Both the position numbers and the translations under genes were made by a program. Positions 47,560-58,830 of a stretch of DNA of 64,000 nucleotides are shown here, in pieces. Each line of letters starts with the position of its first letter. Positions within the stretch are counted from its first letter, which is position 1. Source of the DNA: Anthonomus grandis grandis (taxonomy: Eukaryota > Arthropoda > Insecta > Coleoptera > Curculionidae); contig NC_065548.1 of assembly GCF_022605725.1 (NCBI RefSeq), forward strand, positions 13,983,644 to 14,047,643, read 5' to 3'. The notes under the pieces were generated by a model. It saw nothing but the letters and a program-made list of their open reading frames with translations. It did no database searches and was not told the DNA's origin.

Positions 47560-48110
47560 TGAATACTGATCTTCAGACGTCAAATCAAATGCCAGATAAA
47601 AAAAGCGAGGAGTTCATTCATAAGATTCAAGAGAGTTATTACGAACTCTGACTTTAACCTCAATCTCAGAATAAAATTCACAAAATATTACGTATGGTCC
47701 ATACTGTTGTATGAAATGGAAGGATATTAAAGCTTAGCACAGTAAATAGGCTGGAAGCATTGGAAAAGTCCCATGAACAACAAGGAAATCCGACGAGAAA
47801 ATCTTGAAGATGATAGAAAGAGAATGCGGATTGCTGGCAATATAAAACGCAGGAAAACATCGTACCTTAGATATGTGTTTCGCAACGAAAAGTACCATTT
47901 GCTCCACCTATTAATAGAAGGAAAATAGAGGGAAGAAGTCGTTTAGGCAGAAAAAGATTGTTGTGGCATCAAAATCTCAAACATTGGACAAAATAGGAAC
48001 CACCAGAAAATTAATTTACACTGCTATGCAGAGATGGGGAAAAATGGTCAGAAGGTATAGCAAGCATCCATTAATAGATAGCACCGGAAGAAGAAGAAAA
48101 AGAAGTGGGT
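47560..48110 (+). pseudogene. RTE-type LINE, C-terminal domain only
   Basis: VNRLEALEKSHEQQ near 47740, then RYVFRNEKYH-like near 47870, HLLIEGK and GRSRLGRKRLLWHQNL near 47940 follow the order 'RLESFEMW...LGHVLRN.KY.LLQLIIEGKIEG.RG.GRR..SWL.NLR.W' found at the C-terminus of RTE elements. The last stretch (47963-48112, TMQRWGK-like, GRRRKRSG) is the degraded tail. The RT palm is absent; only the last ~180 codons remain. Confidence 0.7.
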
Positions 48111-48244
48111 ATTTCGTCTATACTGTCACTATTTTTATTTTTCCATTTTTCTGCTATTTCTCAAAGTTCTTCTGGTGTAACCGGTCTTGAAAACATTAAA
48201 CACTCGTGTTGCTCTTAAATGGATTTTTAATTAATGAATGCAAT

Positions 48245-48715
48245 AAATCTAGTATCAAGATGGATTCAGATTCTCCTTCAACTTAGCGCGTTTTATTTCT
48301 TTGCAAATGGACCACATGCATCTAACTCTAATGATAGAAGTTTTTATACGACTGTCATATTGTTGTGCACTACCTAATAATTTTTTTTCTGTTAATATGC
48401 ATTTGTTACTGATTAAGCATGCTGATAGAAGTCTATATACACAAATAATTATAATATTAAGTTTTGTAAAAATACATTCTAACACTCCACTGACTGATGA
48501 GTTATTTAGTTTTATTCTTGCCTTCTAAGTTCATTCTTATACAGTATACTGTTGTACCTCAATTTTTTCTTCTTTGCTGCAGAACATCGACACTAAACGG
48601 AAATTGTTTATTGTCAAATTTTTTAATTGCTCATCTGATTTCCAATGTTCACCGACACATAAAAAGTCACAGTCGTCATGACTGTGAAGCGTTGTTCCGG
48701 CCATTTAGGTGAAGA
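48245..48715 (-). pseudogene. LINE endonuclease fragment
   Basis: Minus strand: HSHDDCDFLCVGEHWKSDEQ near 48690, then NNFRLVSMFCSKEEKIEV near 48620, LNNSSVSGVLECIFTKLNI near 48500 and IIICVYR near 48430. This is the central apurinic endonuclease region of a Jockey-type LINE ('CVSEHWL...I..FRLVS.FCR...GG...LNIIIICVYR'). The Asp/His catalytic end is missing. The open frames at 48255-48485 (minus) and 48301-48712 (plus) are this fragment and its shadows. Confidence 0.7.
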
Positions 48716-48764
48716 GTCTACTCCTTTATATTCAACCAATTGTATTCAGCTTATATGTTTTCAT

Positions 48765-48965
48765 TTAGATATTTAAATAAAGTGAACTCTACGTGAGTCA
48801 GCAGCTGTAAGACACTTGTCGTAACGTTGAAGATGGAGGGAACAAAAGAATCGCATAATATTTTAATTTTTGTTGAAATATAATGACCGTATAATAATTG
48901 TAGTCTAACAATTGCCTTATGTATACAGTTGGACACATGCTGTGAACCCAAAAGAAATATCAAAT
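48765..48965 (-). pseudogene. LINE RT thumb fragment
   Basis: Minus strand: TKIKILCDSFVPSIFN followed after a frame change by YDKCLTAADSRRVHF, matching 'KIKLLCDSLVLSHFNYCDTVYGPCLTxADxRRIQ' of Jockey-type RT C-termini. It lies 5' of the endonuclease fragment on the same strand, the reverse of the order within one element. So the two come from different copies or a rearranged one. Confidence 0.65.
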
Positions 48966-49152
48966 TTTAGTACCAAGTTTCGCAATTAATTTTGCAAGCA
49001 ATTTATGGTATTACAATTATTATTATTATTAACGAACACAACCTACGATATATGTAAGTGTATGTGCACACTCTTCATTGCCGTAATTATTACTTTTACT
49101 CTGTGCGAAAATTTAAGATTTGTATTTTTGTTTTCGTGTCTCTTTTAGAGTT

Positions 49153-49180
49153 ATGAGGATGATCTGATAGAGATCGAAAC
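49153..49180 (+). other. Hammerhead-like / Penelope-end motif (copy 3)
   Basis: ATGAGGA, one T, perfect stem GATCT/AGATC with loop GATAG, then GAAAC. Spacing equals the other copies. The first core base (C) is replaced by A, so an active ribozyme core is not preserved. Confidence 0.45.
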
Positions 49181-49599
49181 GTCGATCGTCTGAAGAAGTT
49201 CTTTTCTTACTTATTTCCAACACAAAAAATTAACCAAGCTTCCCATTTGAAACAAGATTTAAAGAATTATAAGGAGTATTCTTATCGCACAAAAGGAATA
49301 AAAAAATATATAATCTACAATTTTTAAGTTAAATGTTCAAATAAGTTCAAGCAAAAACGTGTAAAGTGCGTGAAACGTGTGTAAGCAAAACGTTTTAAAG
49401 TATGAGATTTTTGTGTAGTGGAGTCCACGAACAATGTTTAATATTTAAGGTGGCTCTCTTCGACTTAAAACTTTAAAATCAATAAAACTGCAACACGTAT
49501 TTTTTTAAGCATCATATTCATAGATACATTCTTCATAAATTCTGTTTTAAATAAGTTTAAGCTAGTCCAAGTAAAAATTATCAAAATAAAAATCATTAC

Positions 49600-50270
49600 A
49601 TTTAGAATCAATTTTAAAAAACGATGTCATCAAGCATTAAAGAAGATTTAATACCATTATCTAATATAGTAAACACACTTTGCTGAGACCCGTTGGGAAA
49701 AATGAAATTCAATATATTTCCAGTTTAAAAAATATATGTATAGATGGGATCTCCTCTACATTTATCAAAAAATTCCATTAATCTCTTCTTATACCATCAA
49801 TCCATATTATCAACCTTATATTTTCCACAGGAAAAATACCACATCCTTTTAATGTATCAATTGTAAGTCCCATATTTAAACAAAAATAAAAGCTTTAATA
49901 AAGCAAAGAAATCAAGGCTTTATTCAGAATTATAGGCCGACATGTTTACGAGTTTAAAAAAAAATTAAATTTTTAACAGTAAAGCTTTATGATTATTTAA
50001 ACCTTTACAACATTTTGAGTTATAAACAATTTGGAGGTCTGCCTAATTCATATACAAGTGACCTAGCCAATTCTTGCCTATAAAATATTTAAAAAGTACT
50101 TTATGGAAAGAAAGCAAATACCAAAGATGAATAATATATTTAGTGACACATTTACTATTAAATTGGTAGTTTCTCAAGTCCGAGCCCATTGTTATTTATA
50201 CCCTATATAAATTCGCTACTAAGAATTACCGAAATAGATGAGAAATAATTCTGCTGATGAGAAAACTTAT
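49600..50270 (+). pseudogene. Jockey-type LINE RT fragment, decayed
   Basis: IDGISSTFIKK near 49745, LIFSTGKIPHPFNVSIVSPI with FK near 49815-49880 (RT block 1), RPTCLRV-like near 49940, DYLNLYNILSYKQFGGLPNS near 49990-50045 (block 2) and SPLLFIPYINSLLRI near 50190 (the tail of motif B, 'GPLLFIIYINSLL'). Motif A is deleted and the ADD motif is not reached. Confidence 0.7.
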
Positions 50271-50499
50271 TCAAATTAATAAGCTGCAAGGTAATCCTTC
50301 AACTCTCATCAGTGAGTCAAGTATCGTCGTCATTATCACAGTCATCTATCGTATTAAGTGTCGTCACTGTAGAACTGTATAGGACACTTTTCCAATGCTC
50401 TCGGCTGCAAAGACCTAGTAGACTTAGTTTGGATGTTAAGTGGGCTTGAACTAATAACTTCTATTTATACAGACACCAAGAAGCTTGTAAAATAGTGAA

Positions 50500-50720
50500 C
50501 TGCAGATAGTGCGTGACAGAGCAATATAATAATCAATTGCTAATAATATATTAAAAATCACAGTGTCGAAAGCTTTCATGAAATCTAATACTATATTATA
50601 GTCAATAAACTTAAAGATCTCATCAGATACATTCAGACTATTTTTTCGGCAGTATTTTTTAACATACTCACTAAGCTGTATATTTATTACTAAGTACGCT
50701 TATTGGCCGAAAATATTTAA
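50500..50720 (-). pseudogene. LINE RT motif A scrap
   Basis: Minus strand near 50610-50570: FKFIDYNIVLDFMKAFDTV, the palm motif A of non-LTR RTs ('VYLDFMKAFDTV'), in a ~70-codon decayed stretch. Nothing else of the element is legible. Opposite orientation to the LINE at 49.6-50.3 kb, so a separate insertion. Confidence 0.5.
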
Positions 50721-52415
50721 ATTCTCGTGGAAATGATAGTTTGGGTAGAGGTAAATTTTTTTGTAATTGGCTGATTTTTCTTTAATTAATATTTTAAGAA
50801 TTGGTATTTTCAGTTTGTATTTTCTCACGTTTTCTTTTCAATTTTATTATTTAGCAGTTCGTTATCGCGTTCAGCACGCCTCTATATCTGATCAAGTTTC
50901 ACTAGTTTACTAAGGTGCCCAATTCAATACACCAATAATGTTAATATGTCATTTAGTTTGGCACTCAAGAAAATTTGATTTATGCATGAAAAATATTCTC
51001 TTTGTAAGAAATTAGTAATGATGGTTATCGGTGCTCAAATCCACATCAGATTCTTAATTTTTTTTTATTACCATGGTCATAAGCTTACTGTGGTGCTCAA
51101 TTTAACGATGGAATGCATAAATGCACCAAAATGATCAAAATCTATGTGCAAACCTTAATCCATAGATCCATCATCAAATTTAGAAGACGATCATTCTAAA
51201 AACTTGTAACATTGTTCGATCATGCCTAGGATTATAACTGGCTAACTAATAATAATATCTCTCTTATATATAGAGTATATTTTTCTTTCTTATTTAAGCC
51301 CACTGTTACAAGCAAATTATGGAAGAGGAGTCTAAAATTACAATAGTGTAGTTAAAATAGTTGAAACAGACTGATTCCCTGAAATCGAAACTGCATATTT
51401 TGAGAAAACATATAAAATTTAAGTAAACACCTAAAAATACGTTTTTGCAATAGGAATATGTCTGATTAATTCTGACTTAAACCACAAAACATTCAGATAG
51501 AATATTCTATCTATCTGACTTTGTAATCTGGCCCAGCAAACTATAAAAGTGGCTATTAAGTTGATGTGATATTAAGTATATGTTTTTTTAAGTATTTTCA
51601 ATTTTTTCATCACTTTTTTATTTCTATTTCTACTAATTACCTACAAGAATCACATATTAATTGTTCTTGATTTTTAAAACACAACAAGTACGTACCTAAG
51701 AATTTACTAAACATGACAATCTTGATTGATTAAATGATCTACTAAAGGTACAAGTGGCATTTCTACCCTTTACACCATCAGTATCATAAATGAAGTCTTC
51801 TGTTTAGTTTCAAAGTTCTGATAATAACAAACCACATCGAAAGACGAAAAAAAAAGGCACCTTGGTAATTTTTTCCACTCCATTAATCTCGAAAGCTCAC
51901 GCGGACCTACCTGAGAAATAAAGAGAGGTCCCAAGGTTGCCGAATGATTAGTTAAAATAACAATTTACACCTGCCGGTCCCATGATGTTAGACCGGCGAG
52001 CAAAAAACAGGTAAAGAAAAAAATTCGTACAGAAATCAAACCCTCGGGCAATCCGAATTCTTTGCCAATTTTCGCTCGTACGTAATCAAAATCTGTCAGG
52101 GTCTCTCGAGGTGATTAAAACGGAATTATTTATTGAGTCGGGATCTGGTTTGTTTTTTGGTAAGTTATTTTTACACGCCCAGAGTTTTACTATTTTTGTT
52201 AGGTTTTCGTGATTTGATGAGGTTAATTATTACACAGTGGCGGCTCGTATTATTTAATTTTTTTTGTTCGATAAATGGCGTCAAAATGTAAAAATCGTCT
52301 CATTTTTTGTACCATGCATAGTTTTCTATATTCGAAGTTTTCCAAATGGAAAATATAAAAATTAAATATTTTTTAAATATAATTGAACAATTAAATACAA
52401 TTTACTAAATTTAGC
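50721..52415. other. Gap without gene; moderate-GC island at 51.88-52.15 kb
   Basis: 50721-51870 is AT-rich and featureless to me. 51880-52150 ('aaggttgccgaatgatta', 'accggcgagcaaaaaacagg', 'gtctctcgaggtgatta') is GC-elevated and not visibly repetitive. Confidence 0.35.
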
Positions 52416-52419
52416 ATTA

Positions 52420-52800
52420 TAAAAATAAGTAAAACCTAGATGTGTAATACTTGTAATATATTCACTGTATATCACAAAACACTATTACTAAATAACTTTA
52501 GATTACTTGCGTTTTTGATTTCTAATGGAAGAGAGTTAAAAATTTGCAATCCTTCAAAAAACAATGATTTCTCTAATAAAGCTGGTGTAATTCTTGATAT
52601 ATGATCTTTTCTCTAAAAGTGTCTGCAGATATGATGGCATAAATCCGTGCTCTATTGTTTTAATATTCTACTTCTGCTAAAGCATCTGATTGATAGGTGT
52701 ATATTTATTACAGTTAAGAACATTTCGCATTACTTTATTTTGTTAAAGTTCTTGAATTTATATGCTTTTAATGAAAATTAGTAATTAAAATAAGGTAAAG
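52420..52800 (-). pseudogene. LINE C-terminal tail
   Basis: Minus strand: EGLQIFNSLPLEIKNASNLK near 52555-52500 matches the 'GxxLFNSLPxEIKNxxSLxxFK' end of CR1/Jockey-type RTs. The preceding part is decayed. Only ~100 codons. Confidence 0.6.
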
Positions 52801-52889
52801 TAATTATATTGTATGCTATCATTTAAGTCCATTGAGACTATCTGTTAGAATTTGTATGAAAAAATCATCAAACTACTAAAAAACTTTAA

Positions 52890-53632
52890 AAAATTATTAC
52901 ACGTGAGACACACAAAGGGCCATTTTTGACTTCTTTTAGAATAAAAAGAAATTTGAATAGAGATATTAGTACGAGCACTATAAGAAGACGTCTTCCATTA
53001 ATTTTCGGTTTGCAAGAAGAGTACCCTTTTTAAGCAAACAAAAATTTTCAATAAAGAATAACATTTGCTAGAGAAAATATAGATCGTGCTAACTAGGAAA
53101 AACGTTCTTTTTTCGAATAAAACCAATATTAATTTATTTGGATCAGATAGAAGACAATTTGTAAAACGTAGTAAAAATCAAAAATATGATTCTAAACATA
53201 GAATAATAAAAATATAAAAAAATTACTGGGTTGTTTTTTTAAAATGGTGTGGGTCCAATTTTTCATGTGAAGGAAATTATGACCAAAGAAATCTGCCTAG
53301 ACATTTTAGAAACGATCATGCTATCCTTTGCAAAAAAAATTTAGAAAAAAAAACTACTTTAAACTCGCTGCAAAGATCGTAAAGCAGTGGTTTACCAGTA
53401 AAAATCTTACACTTTTAAATTGGCCATCTCAATTGCCTGATTTAAATCCAATTGAGGACCTTTGGAGAGAGCTCAAAAATCGAGTTGCGGGCAAGAAAAG
53501 TTCAAACAAAAAGGTTCTAGGGGAGGAAATTAAAAACTTTATCACCGAAAAAGAATGGCGAAAGTTAATTGACTCTATGCTTAGGTGTACTTCCGTTTTG
53601 AAAAACAAGGGCTATGCTAGTAAATACTAATG
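52890..53632 (+). pseudogene. Tc1-like transposase, nearly full catalytic region, decayed
   Basis: STSTIRRRLPLIFGLQEEYP near 52970 (paired-type DNA-binding end) and FARENIDRAN near 53065. The first catalytic block is degraded near 53110-53150. GVGPIFHV-like and IMTKEICLDILETIMLSF are near 53255-53330. The frame 53328-53630 gives AAKIVKQWFTSKNLTLLNWP, PDLNPIEDLWRELKNRV (last acidic residue, Glu of IED) and SNKKVLGEEI. This is the canonical Tc1 'VKKWF...WPSQSPDLNPIENLWDELKRRV' end, here 100 codons long and still open. Upstream stops make the gene dead. The QQDNDPKHT block with the second Asp is lost in 'aaaaaaact' runs. Confidence 0.88.
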
Positions 53633-53654
53633 GTATTTATAAAATGTTTAATTG

Positions 53655-54625
53655 TTGATTTTTAAGAAAAAACATGAATATCTTCTCTGATTTTTTGAAA
53701 TAGCCACATTTTTAATTTATATCGGAATGTTTTCTCATAAACAATATCTTCTATGTCATTAAGTAAGGAATTAAAGAATCTTGGCGCCAAATAGTTTTTG
53801 GATTTGTGCCCATTGGATTTCTTTTTTGTTAAGGGAACTATCATACAGTTTTTCTCAAACCTAATATTTTGCTGATGCAATATTGGTTGTAGATTTATTT
53901 TTCGTTTATTTATAAGAATTAAAATTAAAAAAAAATATAGTTACGTAATATCAAATATTTTTGCTTCACTGTATAGTAGTTCTGTTGAAAATAATTTTGG
54001 TTTATCTAAAATAATCTTTAGAACCCATTTTTTAATTACTTCTAGTTTTTGAATGTAATTCTGGCGTACTGTTTCCCAACCTACAATTTATATGAGAATA
54101 AATTAACGCATCATATAGGTCTTTATGTTGTGCAAGAGTCGAAAAAAATTTCAACAAAAAAGGCGTGATATCAAATATCTTATTTTGATATCACGCTTTT
54201 CTGAAACTTAGGTAAGCCATCGGAATACGATGCAAAGGGAATATATTTTGTTTTGCTTTGATTCAATGTTAATTTATCAATTTAAAACTAATTAAATGTA
54301 TTATTGAGATCCGATTCAGTCAACTTCCTTACATGAGACCAAGTTTTTCCAGTATAGAAAATCGCTGTATCATCCGCAAAGCTAACAACCTGCCTCCTCC
54401 AATCGCTCATAAGTAAATTATTGATATAGATAGTAAATAAGAGTGGTCCCAAAATAGTACCCTGGGATACTCCACACGCAATAGGTTTAACATCACTCTT
54501 TACTTCGTCTAATTTGACGTATTGTACTCTACCTGTTAAATAGCTTTAAAACAAATTATATACGCTACCTCTAATACCAATTTGATTTATATTTTTGTTA
54601 CTCTTATTTTTTTTATATTTATGTT
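53655..54625 (-). pseudogene. Jockey-type LINE RT (motif B to C-terminus), decayed
   Basis: Minus strand from about 54540: LTGRVQYVKLDEVKSDVKPI, CGVSQGTILGPLLFTIYINN (motif B) and VVSFADDTAIFYTGKTW at 54390 (catalytic ADD intact). LTLNQSKTKYIPFASYSDG is near 54260. After a hairpin insertion, LYDALIYSHINCRLGNSTP is near 54110 and the tail at 53880-53662 reads KSKNYLAPRFFNSLLNDIED with FRYKLKMWLF. The first half is among the best-preserved RT coding in the window. The 5' half of RT and the EN are missing. Confidence 0.88.
54156..54200. repeat. 18-bp hairpin inside a LINE
   Basis: 'aaaaggcgtgatatcaaa' and 'tttgatatcacgctttt' are complementary with one bulge, loop about 9 nt. It sits between RT palm and thumb coding and is not part of the LINE protein, so it is an insertion or a local inverted duplication. 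Confidence 0.8.
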
Positions 54626-55020
54626 ATTTAAACAGAATATTTTACGCTGATAAAATGATTATATTTTGAGCCTAGATGCCCACTTTCGTTTCCACAAGTT
54701 TTTTTAAAATTATACATGAAAAACTACTTTACTCCTATTGGCCATAACTGTATATAATTTGGGACTCAGAAAATGTATCCGTTAATAAAAATAAAATACA
54801 ATTTTTGTATGTTAATGTACGGATATCATAGAATTTCAAGACGGAAGCAAGCAAAACACTAAAAATCAAAAATACTTACTGAAGTGGTAATTTTCTCACG
54901 TAACTTTATCTATATATAATATGTACATACTATTTTACATACTAACTTATATTTTCTTTAACGAATATAAAAAAAATAAATAAAAATTAAACACCATTTA
55001 ACTCTATCTGTTGTAGAGTC
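54626..55020. other. AT-rich gap
   Basis: No coding signature on either strand. Confidence 0.35.
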
Positions 55021-55049
55021 TTGAAGATGAATTAAATGTAATTCGAAAC
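55021..55049 (+). other. Hammerhead-like / Penelope-end motif (copy 4)
   Basis: TTGAAGA preceded by C, one T, perfect stem GAATT/AATTC with loop AAATGT, then GAAAC. Same layout as the other three copies. Confidence 0.45.
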
Positions 55050-55059
55050 GTTGGCAAGA

Positions 55060-55905
55060 AACAAATTGGTTTTTTTCAGCATTTAATCAATTTACCCACA
55101 AAACACCACCTTCTAACTTTCTTATAATTTAAAGTTTTTAGAGCACATGAATGCGAGTGAGGCAGACAAGAAACATCAAATAATTTAAGACGGTTTTTCT
55201 TGGTTCTCTCAAATTTGAAATGAAACCTTGAAATGGTTTGCTTGGGTTCGTCCTCAATGTTTATATGATACACGATGTCCCCAATTAATTTCTAAATTCA
55301 CCACGAAAAACTGAATAAAAAGGCGTATTTTTCAAGAATCAAACTCGTGCAGAGAAACCATATTCATAAGAACCTTTATGTTGTATACTTACTCAAAAAT
55401 TCAACCTCTATTTAACAAACACCCTGTTTATACAAATAGCGGTCACTAATACATTTACCTTAGCTTGGCATTAACTCATGCCAGTTTGCGTCAATATTTT
55501 ACAGTCCACTTACGGTTGAACGTTGAATTTTTGATCTCATTTGATCATAACGAGCGCGTTAGGCGCCTCCGTTCGATCGTATTGCGGAAACGATGCAAAG
55601 GAATACCGTTAAAATTTAAAATTGCCTTATTGCCATCGGAATAACAAGAATATTTTCCGACCGACGGTCGGTGCCAGACTCGAACGGTACATTCGATATG
55701 TTCATTATGATAATTGGACCCGTATGACAGTACCAATGTGCTTTCATAAGTAGTTATTTTGGAAATAAGTTCCTAGGTATTTTTGACATAATGTTATGAT
55801 TATTTTGATTTAGTAAGATTAACGGTTATTAGTCACGATAATTCACAGTTCCAGTGAAAATTGAAGAAAATCTAATCGTTAGAGTTGCGATAAGAATCAT
55901 GGTTT
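55060..55905. other. Gap with a GC-elevated island at 55.48-55.74 kb
   Basis: Frames at 55076-55273 and 55545-55736 (minus) are unassigned. 'aaacaccctgttta' at 55417-55430 is a reversed ACAGGGT-type end. 55540-55730 ('cgagcgcgttaggcgcctcc', 'gaccgacggtcggtgcc', a 6-bp GACCGNCGGTC palindrome) is non-repetitive and GC-rich for this DNA. Confidence 0.35.
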
Positions 55906-56240
55906 ATGGAGTTTCTTCCTGGTATTTAAGCCATTTCTTCATGGTTGGTTCGCTTGGACATTTCTTGTGCGCCGGCAGTCAAATATTTCAAATAACTTTT
56001 CATATCGTTTCATGTATTTAAAGTTGTTTAATATATAATATTTTATGCCTTACAAGAATTCCTGGAATCTGAGACTATTCCTTCAGGCAGAAGAAATTAT
56101 GGTTTATTTCTGTCAGGCTTTTAACATTATTTGTGTATGCCAATTTATTAGGGTTACTTATCAAATATATAGGAATATAATGCATATCACTGTAAAGATC
56201 TTCAAACAATTAATAACAGAAGTTTTTTAACCCCTCTATG
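55906..56240. repeat. CCAGGCA/TTGAAG-type degenerate repeat, left of the tandem array
   Basis: 'gtttcttcctggtatttaag', 'cctggaatctgagacta', 'ccttcaggcagaagaaatta' and 'tttctgtcaggctttt' recall the words at 17.1-17.3 and 58.98-59.35 kb, including the shared 'a(g)aagaaatta/catggtttatttctt(t)cag'. The plus frame 56045-56230 is within it. Confidence 0.45.
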
Positions 56241-56244
56241 AGAT

Positions 56245-58830
56245 GAAGTATTCATCAGTTTTAAAAATAAAATTATTTCCATTGATAGTGATTTTTAAAA
56301 AAATCCTTGACTATATTAAGCAATTTTATTACCCTGTCGCCTTGGAAGCAATAAACTATTTATTGTGATTTTAATGATTTAATTATATTCTGACTTAGAA
56401 CAATAAATTAGTGATCTCACAGATTTTCAACCCAATCAAAAAAGAGCTCTGTTGTCCTATAAGGGATAAGAAGGGTTATAATAATGATCCCAACAGTAAT
56501 TTTTATTCTGGCAGGGAATAGTCAGTAAGCCAGTACGGGACTTAGTGGCTTCAGCTCAGAATTAGCGATAAACTGTCATGATTTTCAAAATATTCATAAC
56601 AACAATATTTTAACGCCTTTAAGCGATAAAATATTTATCACGATCGTAGCTTTTTCAATTTCTTTACCTGGAACTGAAACTGTGTCCATCCGAAATCGAT
56701 CCCATCTCATTACGAGCTTAAAAACCATAAAATATTTATTACAGATGTGATATTAAAATATTTATTTTAGCAGTGTTTGAATACAAGGCATTTTATTTGC
56801 TTATCGATTTTATAATTAAAATTATGGGAAGCTTTGTAATCGATTTTATTACCCTGTGGCCTTTTAAGCTTAAACTATCTATTTCATTAGTGATTTTAAT
56901 TTTTTTTTGTAATTAATTCTAGGTTATAAATAGTGATCTCAAAGAGAGAGAGATTATCGACCCAGAATCAGAACAAAGTCTCTAGTGTAGTTGCGAGCGA
57001 TATATTATTTATCACAATATTGATTTTTATTCTGTTAAGGAATAGCCAGTAAAGGAATTACTGATTTGAACTAATGCTTCGTGATAAAATGTTTATCACA
57101 GCAATGTTTTATAGTGATCCCACCCCATCAAGGGCTTGAAAACTATGAAATATTTATCACATATATGATTTTAAATTATTTATTCTAGCATTGTTTGAAT
57201 ACGAGGTATTTTATTCACTTGAATCAGGAAAGAATTGGTTTGTTCTTTAAATAGATTGAAAAATATAATATTTTTCTCAACAGTGATTTTTATTCTGTTA
57301 GGGAATGGCCAGTAAGGGAATAACTGATTTGAATTTAGGCCTGGCGATGAAATCCTTATCAAAGCAATAATTTTTAAAATTTTTATAACGGCGGCGTTTT
57401 ATCGCCTTTTAGCGCTGAAATATTTATCTTGGTAGTGATTTTAAAAGTTTTTCTACCTGAAACTGGAACTTTGTTGATCCGATCTTATTAAGGGCTTGGA
57501 AACCATAACATATTTATAACAGGTGTGATTTTAAGATATTTATTTTAGCAGTCTTTGAACGCAAGGTATTGTATTCACTTATTGGTTTTTAAATTAAAAT
57601 TATTTCCCTTAATAGTGATTTATTTAAAAAAATCCCTAATTACTTAAAACTTTGTAAGGAATTTTGTTACCTTGTGGCCTTCTAAGAATAAACTATCTTC
57701 TCAGTGATTTTATTCGTTTTTTTTTATATTCTAATATCAGATTATCAAATAGTGACCTCGCAGAGATTATCTACCTAGAATTAGGAAAAAAACTTTTTTG
57801 TTCTCTATAATAATATAATCAAATAAGTATAGTTATAAATGAATTGGAAGCGATATTATATTTACCACAACCGTGATTTCTATTCCGTTAGGTAGTAGCT
57901 AGTAAGGGAATTACTGATTTGAGCTAAGGTTGGCGGTAATGTTAAATATAGTATGAGAAATAAAATGTTTGTCACAACATTGTTCTATAGGCTTTAAGGG
58001 ATAAAATCTTTAGCCCGGTAGTGATTTTAAAACTTTTTCTACCTGGAACTAAAACCTTGTTGATCCGAAATCGATCCCATTCCTATTAAAGGCTCGAAAA
58101 CCATAAAATATTAATCACAGATGTGACTTAAACTATTTATTTTAGCAGTGTTTAAACACTAGATCTTTTACTTGCCCATCGGTTTTAAAGTTAAAAAAAT
58201 TATTTCCCTTCATAGTGATTTAAAAAAAATGTCGTTCACTATAGCATTCTAAGTATAAGCTTTTTATCTCATCAGTGTTTAATTGTTTTGTTAATGATCT
58301 AATTTGAGGTAATAAAAGTGATCTCACAGAAATTGTCAAACCAGAAATAGGAAGAAATTTTTTTGTTCCCATATCGAATTTTTGACTCGGAATCAGGAGA
58401 GAACTGTTTTGTTCCTTAACTGGATTGGAAGGGATATAATATTTATCACAACATTGATTTTTATTCTGATGGTGAGTTAAGGACTTACTGGCTTGAAGTA
58501 AGGCTTGGCGATAAGATGCTTATCACAGTATTGATTTTTAAAATATTTATAACGGCAGCGTTTTATCGCCTTTCAGCGATGAAATATTTACCTCGGTGGT
58601 GATTTATCATAGACGTGATTTAAGTTATTTATTTTAGCAGAGTTTGAACATCAGATATTATCTATCGCCTTGGAAGGAATATATTATTTATCTCATATAA
58701 GATTTTCAAGATTTTTCTATAATCTAATTTCACGTAATAAATTCATGATTTCACCAAGATATTCGACTAGGAATCAGAAAAGAACTGTTTTATCCCCTAA
58801 CTAGATTGAAAGAGATTATTATGTTATTAT
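56245..58830 (+). repeat. Divergent tandem array, unit about 590 bp, ~5 units
   Basis: Ordered markers recur. 'ttaccctgt(c/g)gcctt' is at 56330, 56850 and 57667 with degraded forms at 58231 and 58661. 'gcagtgtttgaatacaaggc'-like is at 56769, 57187, 57548, 58146 and 58637. 'gggaata(g)(t/c)cagtaag' is at 56516, 57040, 57300, 57893 and 58470. 'cctggaactgaaac' is at 56669, 57460 and 58042. Spacings of about 520-595 bp mark full units; 260-420 bp mark units with deletions. No coding sequence. The frame at 57180-57362 is chance. Confidence 0.88.
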
